Origin: Eubacteriaceae bacterium
GTDB lineage: Bacteria; Bacillota; Clostridia; Lachnospirales; Lachnospiraceae
DNA: 64,000 bases
Assembly: GCA_902362875.1 (NCBI GenBank)
Contig: CABIYF010000013.1
Span: forward strand, 1 to 64,000
Direction: 5' to 3'
Made by a program: the position numbers and the translations under genes
Part shown: piece by piece, positions 1 through 8,728 of the stretch
Layout of the letters: every line of letters starts with the position of its first letter
Position numbering within the stretch: the first letter of the stretch is position 1
The notes under the pieces: generated by a model
What the model saw: only the letters and a program-made list of their open reading frames with translations
Told to the model about the DNA's origin: nothing
Databases searched by the model: none

Positions 1-3
1 TCT

Positions 4-234
4 GTATATGATAAAAAATAAATAATGGTCTGGAAAAGCAGCTAGAGAATTTTGCACGTGTTTTTGACAAGTCGCTTATCCGCTCAATTTCCTGCGAAAA
101 CTCGCCTTGAAAGATATTCAAACCAGTAGTCTTTGAGGCTCAAACATTCGCCCAATTGAGCTGCGAACTTATCAAAAACACGGCAAAATTCTAATGCTGC
201 TTTTCCAGACCATTATTTATTTTTTATCATATAC
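4..234 (+). repeat. Long-hairpin repeat unit A1
   Basis: Arms 4-42 and 196-234 are a perfect 39-bp inverted repeat. A second, imperfect stem lies inside it (about 45-75 against 163-192). The core at 72-167 holds the motifs shared by this family: a TCGCTTATCCG segment, an 8-bp stem GCTCAATT/AATTGAGC, a GCGA/TCGC stem, AAAACTCGC, GCTCAAACA and CTGCGAA. After the right arm comes CTGAAGGCTAT, also found after unit D. No protein is encoded. The unit is plus-oriented and faces unit C1. The family is not one I recognise; the structure itself is read directly from sequence. Confidence 0.85.
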
Positions 235-282
235 CTGAAGGCTATAGTGCTGAACCCACAATATGGTGGAAATTCGAGAGGG

Positions 283-472
283 GTGTGTATGGGGAACGGT
301 ATTGGCTGATGATTTTTGTATTCGCTAACAGAAGATGAATGGAATTCATAGACACCGATTTGTCGAGCTGTTTAAAATCGTTTATAAACTGAAGTTTGGA
401 AGGCTCAAAAACTCACAAACCTTCCGTTTACGAAATCAAAAATTCTTAGCCAATACCGTACAACATACACAC
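283..472. repeat. Convergent-tail hairpin B1 between units A1 and C1
   Basis: The 3' tails of units A1 (plus) and C1 (minus) are homologous and therefore form an inverted repeat. About 283-307 pairs with 448-472 (22 of 25 positions), sharing GTGTGTAT and ACGGTATTGGCT, with weaker pairing further in (ATTTTTG and TTCG words). The middle, about 340-420, is unlike the equivalent stretch at 50720-50815. It is best read as two repeat units placed tail to tail. Confidence 0.7.
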
Positions 473-498
473 TTGTAGTGATTTGAATAGCCGTCCGT

Positions 499-706
499 GT
501 ATATGAGAAAAACGAAATAATAATATAAAGGATCCAGAACCATTGAAATTTTGCCGTCGTTTTGAACGGTTCGCAGCAAATTTGGTGCAATGTTTGAGCG
601 AAGCGAGTTTTGCAAGGAAAATTTGCGAATCAGCGACCATTCAAAACGGCGAGCATAAATTTCTGGTCTGGATCCTTTATATTATTATTTCGTTTTTCTC
701 ATATAC
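499..706 (-). repeat. Long-hairpin repeat unit C1
   Basis: Arms 499-537 and 668-706 are a perfect 39-bp inverted repeat. The core at 570-636, read on the minus strand, has TCGCTGATTCG, a GCAAATTT/AAATTTGC stem, a TGCAA/TTGCA stem, AAAACTCGC, GCTCAAACA and GCTGCGAA. The unit begins 29 bases after the fprA stop codon, and a shared ATTGTAATTTGAA word follows that stop. It may act as the fprA transcript end, since no conventional terminator is seen there. Confidence 0.85.
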
Positions 707-734
707 ATTTGAACGACTACCTTCAAATTACAAT

Positions 735-1895
735 TTACAGTAAGTTATCAGCCAATTCCTCCATAGTCTTAACATTCTCATCATTCATAGTAGACTTGAT
801 CGTAACAACAGGATCAACAATCTCAATATTCTTAAATCCTTCTACAATACCTTTCATAATCTTCGCAGCCATTGGTGCCCAAGATCCATTTTCCATGAAT
901 GCGACTTTACGTTTCTGATAGTTTTTAGCTTTTAAGTGATGTAAAAAGTCTTCCATGCATGGGAAGATTCCTGCATCGTATGTTGCTGCTGCCAGTACCA
1001 GTCTGTCATAGCGGAATGCATCTTCGATCACTTCTGCCATATCATCTCTGGAAAGGTCTGCTACTACGACTTTTGGAGCACCTTTTGCTTCCAAGATTTC
1101 TGCTAATTTCTTTGCTGCAGCTGCTGTATTTCCATGGATAGATGCGTATGCGATCAGGATTCCTTCGTTCTCTGGTTCATATTTGCTCCATGTGTCATAT
1201 AATCCGATATAATATCCAAGGTTTTCTTTTAAGATTGGTCCGTGTAATGGGCAGATGATCTCAATATCTAATCCTGCTGCTTTCTTTAACAGATTCTGTA
1301 CCTGTACTCCATATTTACCACAGATGTTAAAGTAATAACGTCTTGCTTCGCATGCCCAGTCTTCGTCTGCATCTAAGGCTCCGAATTTACCGAATCCATC
1401 TGCTGAGAATAAGATCTTCTCTGATGTTTCATAAGCTACCATAACTTCTGGCCAATGAACCATTGGTGCCATAACGAACTGTAATGTATGAGATCCAAGA
1501 GATAATGTATCTCCTTCTTTTACTACCACTTTGCGTCCTTCTAAATCGAATGTGAAGAACTGAGGGATCATATTAAATGTCTTTGCATTACCAACAACCT
1601 GTGCTTCTGGGTATTTTTCTGCTAATACTTGTAAGCTTGCTGCATGGTCTGGTTCCATATGAGATACTACAATGTAATCTACTGTTCTTCCGTCTAATGC
1701 TTCTTCTAAGTTTGCAAGCCATTCATCTGTCTTGCGTGCATCTACGGTATCCATAACGGCTACTTTCTCGTCTAAGATCACATATGAGTTATAAGAGACA
1801 CCGTTTGGTACTACATACTGGCTTTCAAATAAATCGATATCGTGATCGTCCACACCGATATATTTTACTGAATCTGTCACTTTAATATCTTTCAT
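735..1895 (-). CDS. fprA: A-type flavoprotein (flavodiiron protein)
   Basis: Cytoplasmic flavodiiron protein, a family that reduces O2 to water or NO to N2O and protects anaerobes. The 386 residues are a metallo-beta-lactamase-like domain (about 1-245) followed by a flavodoxin domain (about 250-386, starting near ASIHGNT). Candidate diiron ligands are H79, E81, D83, H84, H147, D166 and H218; the HxExDH signature is intact. A GGAGG ribosome site precedes the ATG. Whether O2 or NO is the preferred substrate cannot be told. It lies downstream of a hydrogenase but behind a terminator, so it is probably transcribed separately, possibly through the palindrome at 1973-1987. Confidence 0.95.
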   Translation of the reverse strand: MKDIKVTDSVKYIGVDDHDIDLFESQYVVPNGVSYNSYVILDEKVAVMDTVDARKTDEWLANLEEALDGRTVDYIVVSHMEPDHAASLQVLAEKYPEAQVVGNAKTFNMIPQFFTFDLEGRKVVVKEGDTLSLGSHTLQFVMAPMVHWPEVMVAYETSEKILFSADGFGKFGALDADEDWACEARRYYFNICGKYGVQVQNLLKKAAGLDIEIICPLHGPILKENLGYYIGLYDTWSKYEPENEGILIAYASIHGNTAAAAKKLAEILEAKGAPKVVVADLSRDDMAEVIEDAFRYDRLVLAAATYDAGIFPCMEDFLHHLKAKNYQKRKVAFMENGSWAPMAAKIMKGIVEGFKNIEIVDPVVTIKSTMNDENVKTMEELADNLL

Positions 1896-1972
1896 TGTCT
1901 TACCTCCAAAATTAAATTACTTATGCTTTTTCAACTGTTCTTACTATAACATAGTTTGGTGGAAATATCCAG

Positions 1973-1987
1973 TAGTAACAGTTACTA
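1973..1987. promoter_or_regulatory. Perfect 15-bp palindrome upstream of fprA
   Basis: TAGTAACAGTTACTA is symmetrical around a central base. It lies about 80 bases upstream of the fprA ATG, above a TATAGT box that could be the -10 element. The position fits an operator or activator site for an oxygen- or redox-responsive regulator. The cognate protein is not in view. Confidence 0.5.
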
Positions 1988-2024
1988 TTTTTAATACAAT
2001 TTAATTTTTCTAGAAAATCAATAT

Positions 2025-2068
2025 AAAAATCCCCAAGCAAAACCTCAATCTTGCTCGGGGGATTTTTT
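2025..2068 (-). terminator. Terminator of the hydrogenase gene
   Basis: On the minus strand a stem (ATCCCCCGAGCAA against TTGCTTGGGGAT) is followed by a T-rich run. It begins about 30 bases beyond the hydrogenase stop codon and separates that gene from fprA. Confidence 0.8.
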
Positions 2069-2100
2069 ATCATCTCTTTGGATGCTTCATGCAACTTGAA

Positions 2101-3546
2101 TTATCTATGCATTGAGAAGCTATCCATATCATAGCGTTTTAAGTTGTCTGTGATCTTACGATCGTCTGCGGATTTGATCAGATTTTCTCTGACTTTACGT
2201 GCCTTGATGATCTCTTCGTTACGGCTTGGTCCACCAACGCATCCGCCTTCGCATGCCATACCTTCGATGAAGTCTTCTGGTAATCTTCCTCTCTGTAAGA
2301 ACATTAAGGCTTTCTTACATTCAGCTGCACCATTGGCTTTGCATACTTTGATATCTTCGTTCTGTTCTGTCTCTTTCATGTATTCTAATACAGAATCTGT
2401 TACTCCACCAGAGTTTCCATAGAATTTACCAAAGATTGTGGAATCCTGATATGTATTCTCTGCTGGCTCTAATTCTACGTCTTTTGCTTTCAGAATTGCT
2501 AAGATCTCGTTGTAGTTTAATGCGTAATCAGCATTTCCTTCAATCTTCTGATCTGCTACTTCTGATTTCTTAGCTACACATGGTCCAACGAATACTGTGA
2601 CAGCTTCTGGATCTTTTGCTTTGATCATTCTTGATACTGCACACATTGGAGATACAGTTGTAGAAATAAGATCTGCAAGATCTGGATAATGTTTGCGGAT
2701 CATATTTACGAATCCTGGGCAGCATGAAGTTGTTCTCTTCTCACCGTTTCTGTAAGCTTCTAACCATTCTTCTGCTTCACTGCATGTTGTCATATCTCCA
2801 CCAAGACCTGCTTCGATCAGATCAGCAAATCCTGCTTTCTTTACTGCCTGTCTCCAGCTTTCCATTGTGATATCTTTTCCAAACTGTCCTTCTGTTGCTG
2901 GTGCAAGGATTACATATACATTCTTGTCTGCTTTAAGATCTGCGATTACATTTGTGATCCATGTTTTTGTTCCGATCGCTCCGAATGGACATTTTGCTGC
3001 ACACTGTCCGCAACGGATACATTTTTCTTCATCGATCACTGATACTCCGTATTCATCATAAGAAATTGCGTCTACTGGACAGCTGTCTTTACATGGTCTT
3101 GATACATGAGCGATCGCATTGTATGGACAGGCTTTCGCACACATACCACATTCTTTACATTTCTGAGAATCGATTCTTGATCTTGTATGTCCTGGTTCGA
3201 TCGCTCCAAAACGACATGCTTTGATACAGTCTTTTCCAAGACAGTTCTGACAGTTGTTTGTTACAACATAGCTTGAGATTGGACAGTCTGCACATGCAGA
3301 TTTGATTACCTGCACGATATTTCCATCGTCTTCTGCTCCTGGAGCTTTTCCCTCTGCTAAACGAATTCTCTGTCTTACGATTTCTCTTTCTTTGTAGATG
3401 CAGCAACGGAATGTTGGTTCTGGTCCTTCGATCATCTTCTCTGGGATCAGATCACGTTCTTCCTCTAATGTTCCCTCAAATGACGCCTTTGCTACTAAAT
3501 ACAGTACATCTTTTTTCAGATTCTGAATGCTTGTTACATCATACAT
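2101..3546 (-). CDS. Monomeric [FeFe] hydrogenase with N-terminal ferredoxin clusters
   Basis: Predicted iron-only hydrogenase of 481 residues, interconverting protons and H2 with ferredoxin-type electron carriers. The N-terminal half has cysteine clusters near residues 99-111, 130-140, 152-156 and 176-186, so several [4Fe-4S] sites. The H-cluster motifs are TSCCPGF (273-279), GPCVAKK (321-327) and MACEGGC (430-436). The second motif has GPC where the classical enzyme has MPC, and SPM replaces the usual SPQ near 299; from memory this fits the group B (CpIII-like) enzymes. No HydE/F/G maturases or partner subunits are in the window. A GGAAGG ribosome site supports the start. Confidence 0.9.
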   Translation of the reverse strand: MYDVTSIQNLKKDVLYLVAKASFEGTLEEERDLIPEKMIEGPEPTFRCCIYKEREIVRQRIRLAEGKAPGAEDDGNIVQVIKSACADCPISSYVVTNNCQNCLGKDCIKACRFGAIEPGHTRSRIDSQKCKECGMCAKACPYNAIAHVSRPCKDSCPVDAISYDEYGVSVIDEEKCIRCGQCAAKCPFGAIGTKTWITNVIADLKADKNVYVILAPATEGQFGKDITMESWRQAVKKAGFADLIEAGLGGDMTTCSEAEEWLEAYRNGEKRTTSCCPGFVNMIRKHYPDLADLISTTVSPMCAVSRMIKAKDPEAVTVFVGPCVAKKSEVADQKIEGNADYALNYNEILAILKAKDVELEPAENTYQDSTIFGKFYGNSGGVTDSVLEYMKETEQNEDIKVCKANGAAECKKALMFLQRGRLPEDFIEGMACEGGCVGGPSRNEEIIKARKVRENLIKSADDRKITDNLKRYDMDSFSMHR

Positions 3547-3908
3547 AATAGTTTACCCTTCCTTATAAAACACTTAACTAAAACACCCTAGATATTGTTA
3601 TTTTTTTATCTATGTGCATTATAACAAAAAAAATAAATTTTCTCTACAATGCTTAAAGAAAAGTACAAAAAATATGCAATTTTTTTAAAATTGTACAATT
3701 AACATTTTTTTAACACTAGCCTTGTCCGTATATTGCATACAATTATTGTTAAAAGAAAGACACAATTATCTGAAAATTATTCTCATTATAGTTTAAAGTT
3801 ATGGCAAACTGCTATTTTTATGTATTTCACAATCCTTTTTATATCTGTTATTGTATAGTTTAATTGATAGAAAATTATTAAATTTATATAAATGGAAAGG
3901 ATAGATTT
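3547..3908. other. AT-rich divergent promoter region
   Basis: These 362 bases separate the divergent hydrogenase and MetE-like genes and must hold both promoters. The sequence is very AT-rich with several TATAAT-like words, but no single -35/-10 pair stands out. I see no T-box, SAM riboswitch or other folded leader. Confidence 0.5.
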
Positions 3909-5015
3909 ATGAGACCATACAGATATGATATTGTTGGTAGTTTTTTAAGACCAGATTATTTAAAAGATGCACGTGCTGAATATGCAGAAGGAACTTTATC
4001 TGCAGATGAATTACGTGAAGTTGAAGATAAAGCGATCAAAGAGCTTGTTGAAAAGGAAAAAGCTGTCGGATTAAAAGCTGTTACAGATGGAGAGTTAAGA
4101 CGTCGTTACTGGCATCTTGATTTCCTTGCTTCCTTGATCGGTGTTGAAGAAATTAAAGCTGAGCACTGGTCTGTTTCATTTAAAGGACATCAGCCAAAGG
4201 CTGCGACACTTGAGATCGTTGACAAAATTGATTTTGATGAAAACAGTGAATTCTTAGATCATTTTTCTTACTTGAAAGAAATTGCTGGGGATGTTGACTG
4301 CAAGATGACAATTCCTTCTCCTGCAATGCTTCATCTGATTTGCTGTGTTCGTGGTAGTGAAACTTACAAAGCGATCGATCGCTATAAAAACGAAGATGAT
4401 CTGTATCATGAGATCGCTCTTGCTTACCAGAAAGCGATCAAAGCATTCTACGAGCGTGGATGCCGTTATCTTCAGTTTGATGATACATCTTGGGGTGAAT
4501 TCTGTGATCAGAGCAAACGTGATGATTATGCTAGTCGTGGGCTTGATCTTGACCAGATTGCGAAAAATTATGTGAAGATGATCAATGAAGCTTTAGAAGC
4601 AAAACCTGAGGATATGACAATTACAATGCATATCTGCCGTGGTAACTTCCGTTCTACTTGGTTCTCTTCTGGTGGTTATGAACCAGTTGCTGAAACTTTA
4701 TTTGGTGGTTGCAACATTGATGGTTTCTTCTTAGAGTATGATAGTGACCGTTCTGGTGATTTCAAACCTTTACGTTTCATCAAAGATCAGAAAGTTGTTT
4801 TAGGTCTCGTAACTTCTAAAGACCCTCAGTTAGAAGATAAAGAAGAGATCAAATCTCGTATTAAAGAAGCTACTCAGTATGTTGCTCTTGATCAGCTTTG
4901 CTTAAGTCCTCAATGTGGATTTTCTTCTACAGAGGAAGGGAATATCTTAACTGATGATGATCAGTGGAAGAAGATGGCTCTTATTAAGGAGATTGCTGAG
5001 GAAGTTTGGGGATAG
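3909..5015 (+). CDS. MetE C-terminal-domain-like methyltransferase (YxjG/YxjH type)
   Basis: A 368-residue protein matching the C-terminal catalytic barrel of cobalamin-independent methionine synthase but without the N-terminal half of MetE, like Bacillus YxjG/YxjH. Likely zinc ligands are visible: MHIC near residue 237 and SPQCGFSS near 333. The family transfers methyl groups to thiols such as homocysteine; the methyl donor is not settled by sequence. A GGAAAGGA ribosome site lies nine bases before the ATG. It is monocistronic, divergent from the hydrogenase gene and closed by the terminator at 5057-5094. Confidence 0.85.
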   Translation: MRPYRYDIVGSFLRPDYLKDARAEYAEGTLSADELREVEDKAIKELVEKEKAVGLKAVTDGELRRRYWHLDFLASLIGVEEIKAEHWSVSFKGHQPKAATLEIVDKIDFDENSEFLDHFSYLKEIAGDVDCKMTIPSPAMLHLICCVRGSETYKAIDRYKNEDDLYHEIALAYQKAIKAFYERGCRYLQFDDTSWGEFCDQSKRDDYASRGLDLDQIAKNYVKMINEALEAKPEDMTITMHICRGNFRSTWFSSGGYEPVAETLFGGCNIDGFFLEYDSDRSGDFKPLRFIKDQKVVLGLVTSKDPQLEDKEEIKSRIKEATQYVALDQLCLSPQCGFSSTEEGNILTDDDQWKKMALIKEIAEEVWG

Positions 5016-5056
5016 GGATATCCGTAATACATATTTCAAAATATAACAAATAAAAG

Positions 5057-5094
5057 AATCCGGCACTGCAATTTTTACATCTGCCGGATTTGTT
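5057..5094. terminator. Bidirectional terminator
   Basis: AATCCGGCA (5057-5065) pairs with TGCCGGATT (5082-5090). T-rich sequence follows on both strands, so it can end the methyltransferase from the left and the HepT/MntA operon from the right. Confidence 0.85.
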
Positions 5095-5097
5095 TTA

Positions 5098-5487
5098 TTA
5101 TATCCAATTTTCATCTATTTCCTTTTTCAACTGGCAAAACATATCATAAAATTTTTCTTTTGCCTGTAAAATAATTGATAATGCGATATTCTGATTATAA
5201 GAATGTGTCACATTATTTCTTTCTCTTAACGCTTTTAACCATAAATCTTCATCTTTGATCATTCCTGCTTTATATGCTGTTTTTAGAATAATCTTCGGTG
5301 AACCTGTTGCACCTTCCTCGTATCCATGATTTTGTAAGATTTCTTTCATCATCTTCCATGACTGTTCAAATGTGATTTCATATAATCCTACCAAACCTGT
5401 TAACACTACGTTATCATAAGGTTCTTCGTAGTTATAAATGTCTTTCATATTCGTTAATGCCTGGCAAAAATTTTCATATTTTTTCAT
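5098..5487 (-). CDS. hepT: HEPN-domain toxin of a HepT/MntA pair (HI0074-like)
   Basis: Small all-helical HEPN protein of 129 residues, also described as nucleotidyltransferase substrate-binding protein. The motif R90-NNVT-H95-S-Y97 matches the RX4HXY signature of HepT RNase toxins, whose tyrosine is AMPylated by the partner in characterised systems. It overlaps the 3' end of the upstream nucleotidyltransferase gene by 14 bases, the coupling expected of this toxin-antitoxin type. Some family members may serve other roles, so toxicity is inferred. Confidence 0.85.
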   Translation of the reverse strand: MKKYENFCQALTNMKDIYNYEEPYDNVVLTGLVGLYEITFEQSWKMMKEILQNHGYEEGATGSPKIILKTAYKAGMIKDEDLWLKALRERNNVTHSYNQNIALSIILQAKEKFYDMFCQLKKEIDENWI

Positions 5488-5782
5488 AAATGATCTTTCC
5501 CTCCTTTTGTATGGATTCTAGCAGTTCTGGCTGCATAGGCTCATCTAAATCTACGATATCATATTCTAATAATGTCGTTGTTTCTTCTTCTACATCTAAT
5601 GCAAAACGATCTATGTTACCTCCTTTTACCGCCAGATCTATATCACTTGTCCTTTTGTAATCTCCCCTTGAACGTGAACCAAATAAAAGGACTTGTTCTA
5701 CATTATATTTTTTTGCCAATTCTCTAATCTCATCAATCACTTGTTGTTTGATTCCTGTCTGTTCTATTTTAATACTATCCAT
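5474..5782 (-). CDS. mntA: Minimal nucleotidyltransferase antitoxin (MNT domain)
   Basis: A 102-residue pol-beta-type nucleotidyltransferase. G35-S36 followed ten residues later by D47-I-D49 gives the GSX10DXD catalytic motif. In characterised HepT/MntA systems this enzyme adds AMP residues to the HEPN toxin and inactivates it. It is first in a two-gene operon with the overlapping toxin gene. An extended -10 box (TGGTATAAT on the minus strand, 5833-5841) about 50 bases upstream is the probable promoter. Confidence 0.88.
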   Translation of the reverse strand: MDSIKIEQTGIKQQVIDEIRELAKKYNVEQVLLFGSRSRGDYKRTSDIDLAVKGGNIDRFALDVEEETTTLLEYDIVDLDEPMQPELLESIQKEGKIIYEKI

Positions 5783-5832
5783 TCAAATTTCCTACTTTTA
5801 CTTCTATCTAAATTCTTAAATCAGTGTTTTTT

Positions 5833-5841
5833 ATTATACCA
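5833..5841 (-). promoter_or_regulatory. Extended -10 promoter of the mntA-hepT operon
   Basis: Minus-strand TGGTATAAT is a TGn-extended -10 element about 50 bases before the mntA ATG. No good -35 box is seen, as is common for extended -10 promoters. Confidence 0.55.
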
Positions 5842-5870
5842 CACTCTTTTTACATTTTCTTAGAAATCAA

Positions 5871-5905
5871 AGAAAAAGTCCCTGGAAAATTCCAGAGACT
5901 TTAAA
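5871..5905 (-). terminator. Enolase terminator
   Basis: AAAGTCTCTGG pairs with CCAGGGACTTT on the minus strand (5892-5902 against 5875-5885), followed by a T run. It lies about 50 bases after the eno stop codon. Confidence 0.85.
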
Positions 5906-5954
5906 GGGCTATTATTTACATTTTATTATTGTGTGTTCTTATTTATTGTTTTGT

Positions 5955-7370
<1,416 letters not shown>

Positions 7371-7383
7371 TCATTCACGTTTT

Positions 7384-7401
7384 AGTTAGTGTTGTCTAAC
7401 T
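7384..7401. promoter_or_regulatory. Inverted repeat upstream of the eno leader
   Basis: AGTTAG and CTAACT flank six bases. The site is just upstream of the leader, where the eno promoter should be, and may be an operator. The regulator is unknown. Confidence 0.4.
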
Positions 7402-7438
7402 GATATTTATCATACAAGATTTGTCTGAAAAAATCAAT

Positions 7439-7471
7439 GGGTGTATATGATAATAATTATCATATACACCC
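7439..7471 (-). terminator. Perfect 16-bp hairpin, probable terminator
   Basis: GGGTGTATATGATAAT pairs exactly with its complement around one central base. On the minus strand ATTGATTTTTT follows, so it can end transcription from the surface-protein fragment. The tip word GTATATGATA is the same as at the ends of unit A1, so it may be a residue of that repeat family. Confidence 0.7.
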
Positions 7472-7478
7472 TGGTTGA

Positions 7479-8728
7479 TTATTTCTTTTTATTCAGGCTC
7501 TTAATCGTCACCTGTGCATTTTTAGCATTTACTACTTTTGTGACTTTATAGGTAATTCCATTGATCGTTGCCGTCTGATTAACCTTAACTCCTGTATATG
7601 TACTTGGTTTCTGAGCTGTTGTCGGTTTACTATTACTCGTTGTTGGCTTGCTATTGCTGGTTGTTGGTTCTGGATCTTTTACTGGCGGTTTTTCCTCTTC
7701 TTTTTTCGTAATCTTAATTCTTTCCCAACTATCTTCTGCGGTATTTCCTGCTGTATCTTTTGCTGTTACATAAATGGCATAAGTTCCCGCATTGGATGGC
7801 TGCCATTTAGCATATGCATCGTATGTATAGCCTCTAATGATCTCTTTCTTGCCATTACTATCAATTGCATAAAATTGATATTGAAGATTTTCGCCGCTTG
7901 GTCTTACTGAAATTGAAATGGTATCTCCTGTCATTGCGTTCGTTTTATCTACATCCAATACAATTCTGGTTCTTCCATCTGCTTCCGCCGTCTGGGTTGT
8001 ATAATGCACTGTGTCATTTGGTGTAAATTGGACCGCCACTTTATATTTTCCTAATGGCACCGGCTGATCTTCATTAACAATCTTCCATGTTCCATAAATT
8101 GGCTGATATTTACCCTTGATCGTTACGGAAGCAACTCCTGTATCAATGGCAATATCTTTTAATGTCTTTTGTGAATCATAGATACTTCCATCCAATCCCA
8201 CACCTTCTAATTTCGGTGTCTGTTTGATCACATTGATCGCTATGCTTCCTGTGTATGATTTGTATTGTTCATCTTCTGGTGTAAATGTATATTCCACTGT
8301 TTTTGTTCCAACTTCCGGCATATCATCTGGAGTTTTAAATTTTAATGTTCCTGACACTTCTGTGCCGTCTGGTGTTACAAATTTGGCTTTGGATGTATTT
8401 AATTTTAAATCAGAGATTGTCTGTCCATAATGTAGTTCATTACTTCCTTCAACTGCTGGCTCGGCTCCTTCTTTTGGAATTACTGAGATTCTATCAGTTA
8501 ATATTATATGAACTTTAAACGTAATATCATCATAATTATCGCTGTGAATCGTAAAATTAATCTCTGCCTGATCACCAATATTCCTATTTTTACTTACATT
8601 ATAACTGTAGCTTGCAGCTGTTTTCTGTGCTTCTGTCACAATTTCATTGGATACATTTGTTATCTCTGCTTCATAAGATATATTGGAGATATCAGAAGGA
8701 AGATAATCTTTTAGATTGATCTTTTATT
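7479..8728 (-). pseudogene. 5'-truncated surface-protein gene fragment
   Basis: The open frame of about 415 codons starts directly after the aminotransferase stop codon. An in-frame TAA precedes it, and no ATG, signal peptide or good ribosome site is present; the first possible start (GTG) lies at 8639. What remains resembles the 3' end of an extracellular protein: Ig-like or bacterial sugar-binding-type modules, a TTSNSKP repeat linker and a lysine-rich end (SLNKKK). I infer that a deletion or rearrangement joined this 3' fragment to the aminotransferase operon. Ligand and function are unknown. Confidence 0.7.

Noticed and set aside
543..918. Open frames inside the hairpin repeats (similar ones at 38546-38854 and 50799-50996)
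   Set aside because: They follow the palindromic repeat sequence, have no ribosome site, and differ in length and sequence between copies.
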